A stretch of 64,000 nucleotides of DNA, from NCBI GenBank assembly GCA_049644665.1, contig JBARSI010000155.1, forward strand, positions 29,402 to 93,401. Direction: 5' to 3'. Of the stretch, positions 14,709-23,933 are shown piece by piece. The translations under genes and the position numbers were made by a program. The DNA is from E44-bin32 sp049644665 (GTDB lineage Bacteria; Chloroflexota; Anaerolineae; Anaerolineales; E44-bin32). The notes beneath the pieces are model-generated. The model had not been told where the DNA came from. It saw only the letters and a list, made by a program, of their open reading frames with translations, and ran no database searches. Each line of letters opens with the position of its first letter. The first letter of the stretch is position 1.

Positions 14709-16144
14709 GCGGGAAGCGAGCGGCATCTCCCGAGAAACTCTTGAAGTCTGCCCAGGCACTCCGCTGGGAGGTGGGCAGCAACGTGCATGAGGCGCTCACC
14801 GAGGCCATATACACTGACGCGGCGAGCATTGCCGATCGAGCCGTGAGACGCTCTGATGTGAGTCCGAAGTTTGATCTCGATCGGACGATTGACAAGATCG
14901 TGACTCACCGGTTCTGGGGATTCCCGGTCATGATCCTGCTCTTCGCTCTCGTCTTCTGGATCACCATCACCGGGGCGAATGTTCCCTCTGGTTGGCTCGC
15001 CTCTCTGCTGCTTGGAAAAGGGCATCCCTGGTTGTCGGAAGTCGCCTTGTTGCTAGGCTTCCCGCTCTGGTTGAAAGGGCTGCTGATTGACGGGATGTAC
15101 CTTGCAACAGCCTGGGTTATTAGCGTGATGCTGCCACCGATGGCGATCTTCTTCCCGCTTTTCACCCTATTAGAGGACTTCGGGTACTTGCCGCGCGTTG
15201 CTTTCAACTTGGATAACGCTTTTAAGAAATCCGGCGCTCATGGCAAACAGGCGCTCAGCATGATGATGGGCTTCGGCTGCAACGCCGCCGGTGTGATCGC
15301 AACGCGCATAATCGATAGTCCGCGCGAAAGGCTCATCGCCATCATCACCAATAACTTCGCACTCTGCAACGGCCGATGGCCGACCCAGATCCTTTTAGCG
15401 ACGATCTTTATCGGCGCCCTGGTTCCCGCTCAACTCGCAGGGATCATCTCCTCCCTCGCGGTAGTTGGGATAGCCGTTTTGGGAGTCTTATTAACTTTCC
15501 TTGCCAACTTGATACTCTCGCGCACGATGCTCCGCGGGCAGCCATCCAGTTTCAGCATGGAACTTCCGCCATATCGGCCGCCGCGAATCTTGCAGACGAT
15601 CTATACCTCGCTCATAGATCGAACAATCTATGTGCTTTGGCGGGCAATCGTGTTTGCGATGCCGGCGGGCGCTGTAATCTGGTTGAGCGCGAATATCACC
15701 GTCAGTGGAGTGACACTAGCCGAGCACCTCGTTCGCTTCCTCAACCCCGCGGGCATCCTCTTAGGATTGAATGGGGTGATTTTACTGGCTTATGTCGTTG
15801 CCATCCCGGCGAATGAAATCGTCATTCCAACGATCTTGATGTTGACTGTTTTGATGACCGGCGCTTCGGGTTTTGATGCTGGGGAAGGGGTTATGTTTGA
15901 GCTTGACTCGAATGCGAGTACTTTGGCCCTGCTTCAGGCAGGAGGTTGGACATTGCTGACGGCGGTAAATTTGATGTTGTTCAGCCTGGTGCACAACCCC
16001 TGCAGTACGACAATCTACACGATCTATAAAGAAACCGGAAGTTTGAAATGGACCACCGTGGCGACGATTATGCCCGTTATATTAGGTGTTCTGATGACAT
16101 TCTTTGTGGCTCAGATATGGCGGGTTGTGGCTGGTTTTCTGTGA
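14705..16144 (+). CDS. feoB: FeoB membrane domain, variant gate motifs (locus 2)
   Basis: 479 residues from GTG 14705. Residues 1-55 look like the end of the GDI region, and membrane segments start near 70 (HRFWGFPVMILL). Gate motifs are GFGCNAAGVIATRIIDSP (Cys192) and CNGRWPT (Cys221) in place of SCSARLP; near the C-terminus VHNPCSTTIYTIY replaces TPCMATLGAI. This variant class exists among FeoB proteins and may differ in metal choice; in some bacteria second FeoBs serve Mn(II). It should work with the GTPase chain encoded just upstream. Confidence 0.85.
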   Translation: MSGKRAASPEKLLKSAQALRWEVGSNVHEALTEAIYTDAASIADRAVRRSDVSPKFDLDRTIDKIVTHRFWGFPVMILLFALVFWITITGANVPSGWLASLLLGKGHPWLSEVALLLGFPLWLKGLLIDGMYLATAWVISVMLPPMAIFFPLFTLLEDFGYLPRVAFNLDNAFKKSGAHGKQALSMMMGFGCNAAGVIATRIIDSPRERLIAIITNNFALCNGRWPTQILLATIFIGALVPAQLAGIISSLAVVGIAVLGVLLTFLANLILSRTMLRGQPSSFSMELPPYRPPRILQTIYTSLIDRTIYVLWRAIVFAMPAGAVIWLSANITVSGVTLAEHLVRFLNPAGILLGLNGVILLAYVVAIPANEIVIPTILMLTVLMTGASGFDAGEGVMFELDSNASTLALLQAGGWTLLTAVNLMLFSLVHNPCSTTIYTIYKETGSLKWTTVATIMPVILGVLMTFFVAQIWRVVAGFL

Positions 16145-16222
16145 TCGTATCTACGACGTGGTTGTTTGTGCCACATGTTAGTTGACCGATCCCGAATCAG
16201 AGCGGACGAGCGGAGTTAGATT

Positions 16223-16897
16223 ATGCGCGAACAGCTAACGCATGCACACGAGGACTATCTTAAGGCCATCTATAAGTTATCGGCCATAGGCGGGCGAGCC
16301 ACGACGACGGAGCTTGCCAAGCTATTAAACGTCACCCCAGCCTCGGTCACCGGAATGGTACAGAGACTGGCGAGCGACGATCCCTCTTGGGTCGATTATC
16401 AGAAACACCGTGGGGTCTCGCTAACTCCGCAAGGAGAACGTGCGGCGCTGGAGATCATCCGCCATCATCGTTTGATAGAGATGTTCTTGCATGAGATCCT
16501 TGGTTACCCATGGGAAGAAGTACATGATGAAGCGGAACGACTGGAGCATGTGATCTCTGAGAAATTTGAGGAGCGGATCGCCAAGGTATTGGGTGACCCC
16601 ACTCACGACCCTCATGGGGACCCCATCCCCACGCGCGATCTAAAAATCCCTCCAGCATGTGATATGCGCTTGAGTGATTTGCGCCCGGATCAACAGGCAA
16701 TGGTCATGAGGGTGCACGATTCAGACTCTGATTTTCTACGACACCTTGCCGGGTTGGGACTGAAGCCGGAGACGAAGCTATCAATTCTGGAGCATTCCCC
16801 TTTCGACGATAACCTGAAGATTCAAGTCAACGGTCAGCCTGAGCCGATAATACTGGGGAGAAAGATCACACAGCAAGTTTTTGTAGATATCATCTAG
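16223..16897 (+). CDS. DtxR/MntR-family regulator with FeoA domain
   Basis: 224 residues, GGAG about 9 bases before the ATG. Winged helix at about 5-68 (HEDYLKAIYKLSAIG...TPASVTGMVQRLA), metal/dimer domain with HHRLIEMFLHEILGYPWEEVHDEAERLEH-type residues and HDPHGDPIP, then a FeoA/SH3-like domain (about 150-224). It lies 78 bases after feoB of locus 2, same strand, so may be co-transcribed. Its HDPHGDPIP motif matches the membrane-anchored protein rather than the locus-1 regulator (CPHGNPIP), so the two regulators may differ in metal preference. Confidence 0.85.
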   Translation: MREQLTHAHEDYLKAIYKLSAIGGRATTTELAKLLNVTPASVTGMVQRLASDDPSWVDYQKHRGVSLTPQGERAALEIIRHHRLIEMFLHEILGYPWEEVHDEAERLEHVISEKFEERIAKVLGDPTHDPHGDPIPTRDLKIPPACDMRLSDLRPDQQAMVMRVHDSDSDFLRHLAGLGLKPETKLSILEHSPFDDNLKIQVNGQPEPIILGRKITQQVFVDII

Positions 16898-17034
16898 CCA
16901 CTTTGAATGCAGCCCATTCCAGTAAAACCTTATACGGGACGCTTTGGTCGAGGATCATTGGAAAAACAATCCTGTGGAGCGTCTCTTTTGTCGGTGCGTC
17001 ACCCCGAGGAATAGTTTGTGTATAATCCCAAACG

Positions 17035-19566
17035 ATGCCCATAGAAGAAGCGCTGGAACGGCTAAGGCTTGACCCAGTATTTATGAAGAATGTCTCAGCA
17101 TGGGAGCGGATCACTGCTCGGCCAGCTCGCTATGCAGAATTCCCTCCGCAGGTATCTTCACGGCTGATCGACGCCTTGCGGCGCAAGGATATGGCGCCGC
17201 TATATTCGCACCAGGCTGCGGCCGTAGAGGCAGCCCTGAGGGGAGAGAATGTTGTAGTTGTTACTGGTACAGCATCCGGCAAGACGCTTTGCTACAACCT
17301 GCCGGTGCTGCATACACTGCTTTCTGACCCAGAAGCGCGCGGCCTATATCTCTTTCCTACGAAAGCACTCTCTCAGGATCAATCGGCTGGCCTAAATAGT
17401 TTCCTCGAGGCGCTGAACGCTGCCGAGCAGATCCCGGTACGGACCTATGATGGCGACACCCCGCGCGCGCGCCGCCGGGCCATACGCGATGACGTCCGCA
17501 TCTTAATCACAAACCCCGACATGCTCCATGCGGGTATCTTGCCTCACCACCCGCGCTGGGCGGCATTGTTCGAGAATCTGCGCTGGGTCGTGCTCGATGA
17601 GCTGCACGTTTACAGGGGCATCTTCGGATCGAACGTCGCCAATCTCCTGCGGCGCTTGCGCCGAGTGTGTAGGTTCTACAAATCAGACCCGACATTCATC
17701 CTCACCTCTGCCACCATCGCCAACCCGAAGGAACTGGCCGAACGCCTGATTGAATCGCCGGTGACCCTGGTGTCGCAGGACATGGACGGCTCACCGCGGG
17801 CCGAGAAGCACGTGGTGATCTATAACCCGCCGGTCATTGATCCGGCGTTAGGGATTCGCCGGGCGTATACTCTTGAATCAACGCGTGTTGCCGAGTTGTT
17901 TCTTAAGGAAAAGGTACAGACAGTGGTGTTTGCTCGGGCGCGCATGACCACCGAGGTACTCCTTGGATATTTGCGCGATTCGTACGAACTGATGAATGGC
18001 GACCCAATTGCGATACGCGGCTATCGGGGCGGGTATCTACCGCTCGAACGCAGAGAAATTGAAAGAGGGCTGCGGAGTGGTGAGGTTCTCGGTGTGGTCG
18101 CGACGAACGCATTGGAGTTAGGCGTCGACATCGGTCAATTAGGCGCTGCCGTAATCGCCGGCTACCCGGGCACGATAGCCAGCCTTTGGCAGCAGGTGGG
18201 GCGCGCAGGCCGGCGCAGCGAGGTGTCGGCCGCGGTGCTGATCGCCTCGGCTGCCCCGCTCGATCAATTCGTAGCCACTCACCCGTTCTACTTATTTGAA
18301 CGCTCGCCGGAAATGGGGTTGATCAATCCAGACAACCTGGCGATCCTGCTGCGCCATTTGCGCTGTGCTGCCTTCGAACTGCCCTTTGAAGTCGACGAGA
18401 GGTTCGGTTCTGTAGAAGACGTATCGGTGCTTCTTGATTTTCTGGCCGATGAAGGCGACCTGCATCGGTCGAATGGGAGCTATCACTGGGTGGCTGACAC
18501 CTATCCAGCAGAAGGAGTTTCACTGCGCGCAAGCAGCGATGAGACCGTGGTGATCCAGGATGTGGGCGGCGGACGACCGACTGTGATCGGAGAGGTGGAT
18601 TCTGCGACAGCCCCGATTCTGCTCCACGAGGGGGCAGTTTATATTCATGAAGGACGGACCTACCTCGTAAGAAACCTTGAGTGGGACAAGGCCATCGCCG
18701 CGGTTGAGCCAGCCCAGCTTGACTACTACACGGATGCATCGGAGACAGTCGACCTAGAAGTGCTCAAAGTGTATGAGGCCGATGAAAATACGCCTGCAAG
18801 CCGTGCCCATGGCTGGGTGCGCGTCACGGCTCAGACCGTCTCCTATCGAAAAATCAAACGCTATACTCATGAGACTCTCGGGTATGGCGTAATTGATTTG
18901 CCGCCGCGCGAGTTTGAGACCAGTGCTTATTGGATGTGGATTGCGCCGGAGATGGTCGAGCAGATGGAGGCGGAAGGCGTACTGCTCCCGCCTCAGGATT
19001 ATGGTCCCAGTTGGGCGAGCGCCCGTAAAGCTGCTCGTACAAGAGACAGCTTTCACTGTCGGCAGTGTAATGCACCGGAACGCGAGGCGAGGGCACATGA
19101 CGTCCACCACATCCGGGCATTCCGCGAGTTCAATTTCATCCCCGGTGAAAATCAAAATGACCGCCTGGCGAATCAAATAGACAACCTGATCACGCTCTGT
19201 TCGCTCTGTCATCAAAGAGCCGAATCTGCGCGCGGCAAGCGCAGCGCGTTAGGTGGGTTAGCCTACGCCATTCGTAATATTGCACCGCTCTACCTGATGT
19301 GCGATCCGCGCGATCTGGGAGCACTTACGTCGGTGCGCGATAAACAGACCAGAGCGCCGACAATAACGCTCTACGATCGGATTCCGGAAGGACTTGGGTT
19401 GGCGGAGCGGCTTTATGAAATGCACGACGAATTGCTGGCCGGCGCACTCGATCTTGTGCGGGGCTGCCGTTGTCAGGATGGCTGCCCGGCTTGTGTGGGG
19501 CCGGTCGCTCCAGGCGGCGGAGAGGTGAAGGTCCTGACAGCTAGATTGCTGGATGCATTGCTCTAG
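17035..19566 (+). CDS. MrfA/YprA-like DEAD-box helicase with HNH motif and DUF1998
   Basis: 843 residues. Walker A is GTASGKTLCYNLP (about 77), the Walker B variant is VLDELHVY (about 185), motif III SATIANP, and the second helicase lobe ends with QQVGRAGRR. MrfA-type enzymes use ATP to translocate on DNA and in Bacillus act in mitomycin-damage repair. The C-terminal DUF1998 zinc cluster is seen as CRCQDGCPACVG (about 810). Between them, near 665-730, is an HNH-like motif: CRQCNAPE, VHHIRAF, NLITLCSLCH. An HNH inside this family is not part of the standard architecture I know. All HNH His/Asn/Cys positions look intact. Confidence 0.88.
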   Translation: MPIEEALERLRLDPVFMKNVSAWERITARPARYAEFPPQVSSRLIDALRRKDMAPLYSHQAAAVEAALRGENVVVVTGTASGKTLCYNLPVLHTLLSDPEARGLYLFPTKALSQDQSAGLNSFLEALNAAEQIPVRTYDGDTPRARRRAIRDDVRILITNPDMLHAGILPHHPRWAALFENLRWVVLDELHVYRGIFGSNVANLLRRLRRVCRFYKSDPTFILTSATIANPKELAERLIESPVTLVSQDMDGSPRAEKHVVIYNPPVIDPALGIRRAYTLESTRVAELFLKEKVQTVVFARARMTTEVLLGYLRDSYELMNGDPIAIRGYRGGYLPLERREIERGLRSGEVLGVVATNALELGVDIGQLGAAVIAGYPGTIASLWQQVGRAGRRSEVSAAVLIASAAPLDQFVATHPFYLFERSPEMGLINPDNLAILLRHLRCAAFELPFEVDERFGSVEDVSVLLDFLADEGDLHRSNGSYHWVADTYPAEGVSLRASSDETVVIQDVGGGRPTVIGEVDSATAPILLHEGAVYIHEGRTYLVRNLEWDKAIAAVEPAQLDYYTDASETVDLEVLKVYEADENTPASRAHGWVRVTAQTVSYRKIKRYTHETLGYGVIDLPPREFETSAYWMWIAPEMVEQMEAEGVLLPPQDYGPSWASARKAARTRDSFHCRQCNAPEREARAHDVHHIRAFREFNFIPGENQNDRLANQIDNLITLCSLCHQRAESARGKRSALGGLAYAIRNIAPLYLMCDPRDLGALTSVRDKQTRAPTITLYDRIPEGLGLAERLYEMHDELLAGALDLVRGCRCQDGCPACVGPVAPGGGEVKVLTARLLDALL

Positions 19567-19597
19567 AAACACAGGATCAGAAGCTCGATAAAACGAA

Positions 19598-19627
19598 CCC
19601 TCTGCATCCCAGCAGAGGGCTCTTTTC
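19598..19627 (+). terminator. Rho-independent terminator after helicase gene
   Basis: A perfect 8-base stem, CCCTCTGC (19598-19605) with GCAGAGGG (19612-19619), loop ATCCCA, followed by CTCTTTTC. It lies 31 bases after the helicase stop and should end the plus-strand transcript. Confidence 0.8.
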
Positions 19628-19773
19628 GCTTGAATTCACTTTATGTGGTGCAGCTTCCCCCTCGGAATATGAGAGACGATCAAAACACAAGGTTGTGCTA
19701 AGAAGAATCGCTCAACTGGCGTGCAGATGATATCAAGTACCCATATGTCACAAATGATTTGGGCGCGCTGGCT

Positions 19774-20004
19774 TCATTCTTCCACCACCAGGCAAGTAAG
19801 CGTGTCTACTACACCCGGAATGGGTTGGATGCGGGCGGCCATGATTTTACCCAATGCCTTGATATCCTCCGCCATCACGATGGCCACTGCGTCATAGGGG
19901 CCAAAGGCCATATTCGCCTCAATCACACCATCCACACGGCGGAGATGCTCAACAACTTGTTCAATCTGCCCGGTGTTAATTGTAATCAATATATACGCTT
20001 TCAT
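19774..20004 (-). CDS. Stand-alone AsnC/Lrp ligand-binding (RAM) domain
   Basis: 76 residues covering only the C-terminal ligand-binding domain of AsnC/Lrp regulators (MKAYILITINTGQ, VDGVIEANMAFGPYDAV, IQPIPGVVDT), without any DNA-binding helix. Such single-domain proteins form oligomers that bind small molecules, often amino acids. It is 16 bases after the FocA-family gene on the same strand, so it is probably made with it and may sense a transported compound. No specific ligand can be named. Confidence 0.82.
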   Translation of the reverse strand: MKAYILITINTGQIEQVVEHLRRVDGVIEANMAFGPYDAVAIVMAEDIKALGKIMAARIQPIPGVVDTLTCLVVEE

Positions 20005-20020
20005 TGTATGTCCTTTCGGT

Positions 20021-20866
20021 TCAACGTTCGGAATGGCGCAAAAATATAGACCAGTACACTGCGGCGACGAAGATCGAGCCGCCGATGATATTGCCGATAG
20101 TCACCGGGAGTAGGTTATTCATTAAGAAATTACCCCAGGTAAGCTTTGTGAGTTCTAGGCTTGTTGTGGCGATAAAAGCCGGGTCGAAAGCCTTGATCAT
20201 CAATCCGACAGGTACAAAATACATATTAGCGACGCTGTGTTCAAAGCCGGCGGCAACGAAAGCCGTGATCGGAAAAATGATTGTAGCGATTTTGTCGATC
20301 GTGCTGCGGGCGCTGAAGGTGAGCCACACCGCCAGACAAACCAGGATGTTGCATAGGATGCCGAGCATCAATGCCTGAAACCAATCCAAATTGACTTTGC
20401 CATTGGCAATTGCTAACGCGCTAGCTCCGACCATACCTCCGCCGAAGGTGTATTGCCGGCTTAAGAAGATCAGGATTGCCGTTCCAACGGAGCCCACGAA
20501 ATTGCCTGCGTAGACGATTCCCCAGTTGCACAGCAATGCTTTTGTGCTCACTTTGCGGCTTGCCCAGGCCATGACGATAAGGTTGTTTCCCGTGAAAAGC
20601 TCAGCGCCGCCGATGACCACAAGAACCAGCCCAAGGCAAAAAACGAAGCCGACGAGGAGCTTCGTTACGCCGAATGGCAGCTCGCTCGATGTCCCGGCGG
20701 AGATTGTGGTGGCGAAGATCGCGCCTAAGGCGATAAAAGCCCCCGCCAGGATAGCTAAGACGAAGGTGCGCAGCACTGGAGCTTCTGCCTTGCTCACCCC
20801 GATATATTCGGCTCGGCGTGCCATCTCTGGGGGGAGCAGGGCGTCGATACTCAGTTCTCTATTCAT
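20021..20866 (-). CDS. Formate/nitrite transporter family (FocA/NirC) channel
   Basis: 281 residues with six hydrophobic segments. It starts with the cytoplasmic helix typical of the family (LPPEMARRAEYIGVSKA). Later motifs include GAELFTGNNLIVMAW, a FocA/NirC signature, and GFEHSVANMYFVP, the segment with the central His of the pore. Family members form pentamers carrying formate, nitrite or hydrosulfide. The following AsnC-type domain shares its operon. Substrate is not decidable here. Confidence 0.9.
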   Translation of the reverse strand: MNRELSIDALLPPEMARRAEYIGVSKAEAPVLRTFVLAILAGAFIALGAIFATTISAGTSSELPFGVTKLLVGFVFCLGLVLVVIGGAELFTGNNLIVMAWASRKVSTKALLCNWGIVYAGNFVGSVGTAILIFLSRQYTFGGGMVGASALAIANGKVNLDWFQALMLGILCNILVCLAVWLTFSARSTIDKIATIIFPITAFVAAGFEHSVANMYFVPVGLMIKAFDPAFIATTSLELTKLTWGNFLMNNLLPVTIGNIIGGSIFVAAVYWSIFLRHSER

Positions 20867-20967
20867 GGCTGGTTACCCTTCCGCTAAGTATAGATTGTCA
20901 GACAACCGAACGATACCCCCGACGGCGATGTCCGGCAAGGAACAAAGGTCACTTGTGAAAAATGTAA

Positions 20968-21957
20968 CTAAACTGATTGGGCAGGGTGTCGCCGCGAGGC
21001 GCTGAGCAGCACAGCGGCCGCGAGTACAAGCCCCCCGCCCAAGGTTTGTATTGTGGTGAGGAATTCCCCTAGAAAAACCATGGCAAGAAGAACGGTGAAG
21101 ACCGGTTCGAGCGTGCTGAGAAGCGATGCGGTTGTTGGGCCGACGCGCTGCATCCCGGCTAAGAAAGCCCCCAGGGCCAGGATCGTGCTGAGAGTCACCA
21201 TCCCTAAAAGGATGAGGACACCCTCGAACCCTATTTTAAAATTCAGATTATGGGAGAAGGCGCCCGCGATTGTGAAGCTGATCGCTGCACCGAGCGAAAT
21301 CCATACCAGACTCCCCCAGGGTTCTGCCGGGCGTGAGTACCGATCGACACTTATGATGTAAGCGGCATACCAAATTGCGGATCCTATCACCAAAGCTACA
21401 CCGATCAAGTCAATAGACCCGCTACTGGCGTTTTGTAGAATTTGAACTGGGTTAAGGGTGAGGATCACTCCGAAAGACGCTAGTGCGAGAGCGACCCACT
21501 CTCGAACGCTCAGGGCACGGTGGTTAAGGATCCAGTTTAACAGGGCTACGAAGGCAGGGTATACGTATAACAGCATTGAACTAATGGAGGCAGAGTTTCG
21601 TTCAAGGGCGGCGAAGTAGAGTGCGGATTGCCCGGCGTAGCCGACCGCGCCGAGCAGAAGGAGAATAGCCACCTGGCGGGCATCGAAAATCAACTTGCGG
21701 CGGTGGAAGAAATACAGATACACCGCCAATAGAACAGCGGCTCCAGTGAATCGAAGACTCAAGATTGTCACAATGTTGATATCGGTGTTGAAGGCAAGCT
21801 TCCCTAATATCGAGAGACTGGCAAATCCTGCAGCGGATACGGTGCACAGGCCTGCGCCAGTGAGTCTGGATCGATCCTCGTCGCCGCCATTGCGTTGTGT
21901 CGACGCGAATAAAATAGAGGATTGGGGCGATCCGTTGGCGGAGTCAACTTGGTCCAT
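20968..21957 (-). CDS. EamA-family (DMT) transporter
   Basis: 329 residues from ATG 21957 (MDQVDS). The open frame extends to 22086, but that part crosses the divergent lipA start and has no family resemblance. About ten membrane segments form two EamA repeats (first about 40-165, second about 180-310). The second repeat ends ...ATTASLLSTLEPVFTVLLAM, the usual EamA signature. The chain probably exports an amino acid or other metabolite; which one cannot be told. It shares its intergenic region with lipA. Confidence 0.85.
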   Translation of the reverse strand: MDQVDSANGSPQSSILFASTQRNGGDEDRSRLTGAGLCTVSAAGFASLSILGKLAFNTDINIVTILSLRFTGAAVLLAVYLYFFHRRKLIFDARQVAILLLLGAVGYAGQSALYFAALERNSASISSMLLYVYPAFVALLNWILNHRALSVREWVALALASFGVILTLNPVQILQNASSGSIDLIGVALVIGSAIWYAAYIISVDRYSRPAEPWGSLVWISLGAAISFTIAGAFSHNLNFKIGFEGVLILLGMVTLSTILALGAFLAGMQRVGPTTASLLSTLEPVFTVLLAMVFLGEFLTTIQTLGGGLVLAAAVLLSASRRHPAQSV

Positions 21958-22054
21958 GGCAATGAGTATACTTACGCTCTTTCGATTACCAAGCGCGTGA
22001 TAAAAGAACCCACCAGGGTTTCGCGGTAGAATGTCTTTTATGCATGAGGGAACC

Positions 22055-23008
22055 ATGAAAGATAACGAAATCAAAGGTGATATCATACCGATATCCAGTC
22101 AGGATCTACCGCCCCGGCGGCGACCGGAATGGATTAAGGTGAGCGCACCCTCGGGCGATGCCTACGAGCGCCTGCGAGGCATGATGCGTTCCAAGTCGTT
22201 ACATACCGTTTGTGAAGAGGCCCGCTGTCCGAACATGGGGGAATGCTGGGGTTCCGGGACGGCGACGTTTTTGCTTATGGGTGACGTGTGCACGCGCTCA
22301 TGCGGCTTCTGCGATATAGCCACCGGGCGCCCCGCCCCGTTAGACTGGCTCGAGCCTGAGCGAGTAGCGCGCGCCGTACAGGCGATGGATCTACGCCACG
22401 CAGTAATTACCAGCGTAAATCGCGATGAGCGCTCCGACGGCGGCGCACCGGTTTTTGCGATGGTTATCCAGAGAATCCGTGAATTGCAGCCAGGCTGCTC
22501 CATCGAAGTTCTCATCCCGGACTTCAAAGGTTCTATCGAATCGCTGAAGATCGTTATGGATGCCCGACCTGAGATTCTCAACCACAACGTTGAGACCGTG
22601 CCGCGGCTCTTTAAGAAAGTTCAACCGCAGGATCATTTTGAGTGGGCGCAGGCTACACTTACCAACGCTAAGAAATTAGACTCGGAGGTGCTCACGAAGT
22701 CAGGCATGATGGTTGGGTTGGGAGAGACCATGGAAGAAGTCAAGGCGGTCATGGATGACCTTTGCTCTTGGGGGGTCGACATCCTCACCATTGGTCAGTA
22801 TCTCCAACCCACGAAAGAGCATCTCCCGATCGAACGCTACTATACCCCGGAGGAGTTCGAAGAGTTCGAGCGTTACGGTAGGGATATCGGTTTCAGGTGG
22901 GTTGAAAGCGGACCGCTGGTGCGTTCTTCTTACCACGCTGAGCAGCAGGTGCGAGCCTTGAGTGTGGTCCACCGAAAGCTATATGAGGGTGAAAAGAAAA
23001 ACTCGTGA
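22055..23008 (+). CDS. lipA: Lipoyl synthase
   Basis: 317 residues from ATG 22055 (GAGGGA 6 bases before); in-frame ATGs at 22031 and 22040 are possible. A radical SAM enzyme that inserts two sulfurs into octanoyl-protein to form the lipoyl cofactor. The auxiliary cluster motif CEEARCPNMGEC and the radical SAM motif CTRSCGFC are both present, with the closing RSSYHAE (Ser ligand) at the C-terminus. No lipB is nearby. Length fits the family. Confidence 0.93.
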   Translation: MKDNEIKGDIIPISSQDLPPRRRPEWIKVSAPSGDAYERLRGMMRSKSLHTVCEEARCPNMGECWGSGTATFLLMGDVCTRSCGFCDIATGRPAPLDWLEPERVARAVQAMDLRHAVITSVNRDERSDGGAPVFAMVIQRIRELQPGCSIEVLIPDFKGSIESLKIVMDARPEILNHNVETVPRLFKKVQPQDHFEWAQATLTNAKKLDSEVLTKSGMMVGLGETMEEVKAVMDDLCSWGVDILTIGQYLQPTKEHLPIERYYTPEEFEEFERYGRDIGFRWVESGPLVRSSYHAEQQVRALSVVHRKLYEGEKKNS

Positions 23009-23087
23009 AAGCGCCCGTCACTAATTGAATGCAGAATGCACGGGCGGCAGAAGGCCAGGCTTCAAGTAAGTCTCACGGAGTCCGACG

Positions 23088-23714
23088 ATGATTGAACTGA
23101 GGGTTTTATCCGTTGGCGAATACCAGACGAACTGCTATCTACTCGTTGACACCGAATCGTATGAAGGAGTACTAATCGACCCCGGAGATGAAGCGCAGGA
23201 GATTCTCGATTGGTTAGGAAACACAAGCATTACCAGCATCTTGCTTACCCACGGACATCCGGATCACGTTGGGGCGCTTCAGACGGTAAGGCAGTCATTG
23301 GGGGTCAAAGTGGGGATCCACCCAGCCGATGCTGACACTTTTTCCATACCGGCTGATTTTAAATTATCAAAAGGCGATGTTTTCGGGTTGGGGGACGCTC
23401 ACATCGAGGTTGTTCATGTTCCCGGCCATACACCCGGAAGTGTCGCTTTAAAGCTCATCGAAGCTGATGGATTCCAACATGCCCTGTCCGGGGATGCGAT
23501 TTTCCCCGGAGGGCCAGGACATACGAAGACCCCTGAGGCGCTGGCGACAGCGCTCGAATCATTGACCCGCACGGTCTTCACCTGGTCTGATTCGGTTCGA
23601 TTGCACCCAGGGCATGGGGAGTCGACGACAGTGGGAGCAGAACGCGCAGCCTTCGAAGCCTTCCGGGACAAATTGCTCCCGCCCGATCTCTGCGGCGATG
23701 TTGCCTGGGGTTGA
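23088..23714 (+). CDS. Metallo-beta-lactamase-fold hydrolase (GloB-like)
   Basis: 208 residues with the MBL zinc motif THGHPDHVG, a later HVPGHTPGSV, SGDAIF and LHPGHGEST. These give the two-zinc site of glyoxalase II/ persulfide-dioxygenase-like proteins. The C-terminal domain of true GloB is missing, so it is a generic YcbL-type hydrolase. The gene follows lipA by 79 bases and has GGAG before its ATG. Substrate unknown. Confidence 0.87.
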   Translation: MIELRVLSVGEYQTNCYLLVDTESYEGVLIDPGDEAQEILDWLGNTSITSILLTHGHPDHVGALQTVRQSLGVKVGIHPADADTFSIPADFKLSKGDVFGLGDAHIEVVHVPGHTPGSVALKLIEADGFQHALSGDAIFPGGPGHTKTPEALATALESLTRTVFTWSDSVRLHPGHGESTTVGAERAAFEAFRDKLLPPDLCGDVAWG

Positions 23715-23933
23715 TGAATATCGGGACGCAAGGGGAGCGGATGGATAACGTATGAAAAAGCCCGGTTTGATTGGGTTAGGATTTATACGACATTCTTCTG
23801 ATGAGTACAATCAAAGGTCAGGCACGAACAATCTTACAGCCATCCCATGGTGGCACCCCTGCTCCAGGGTTTGCAAATCCAACCCCACTTAATGAAGTGG
23901 ACCGTAGCTGAAATAGCCGCCATGTGAGGTGTA
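23715..23933. other. Intergenic region with small hairpin
   Basis: 218 bases between the MBL hydrolase and the thioesterase. CCACTT-AATG-AAGTGG (23885-23900) is a short perfect hairpin 34 bases before the thioesterase start. I see no T-run to make it a terminator and no known riboswitch signature. Confidence 0.35.
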
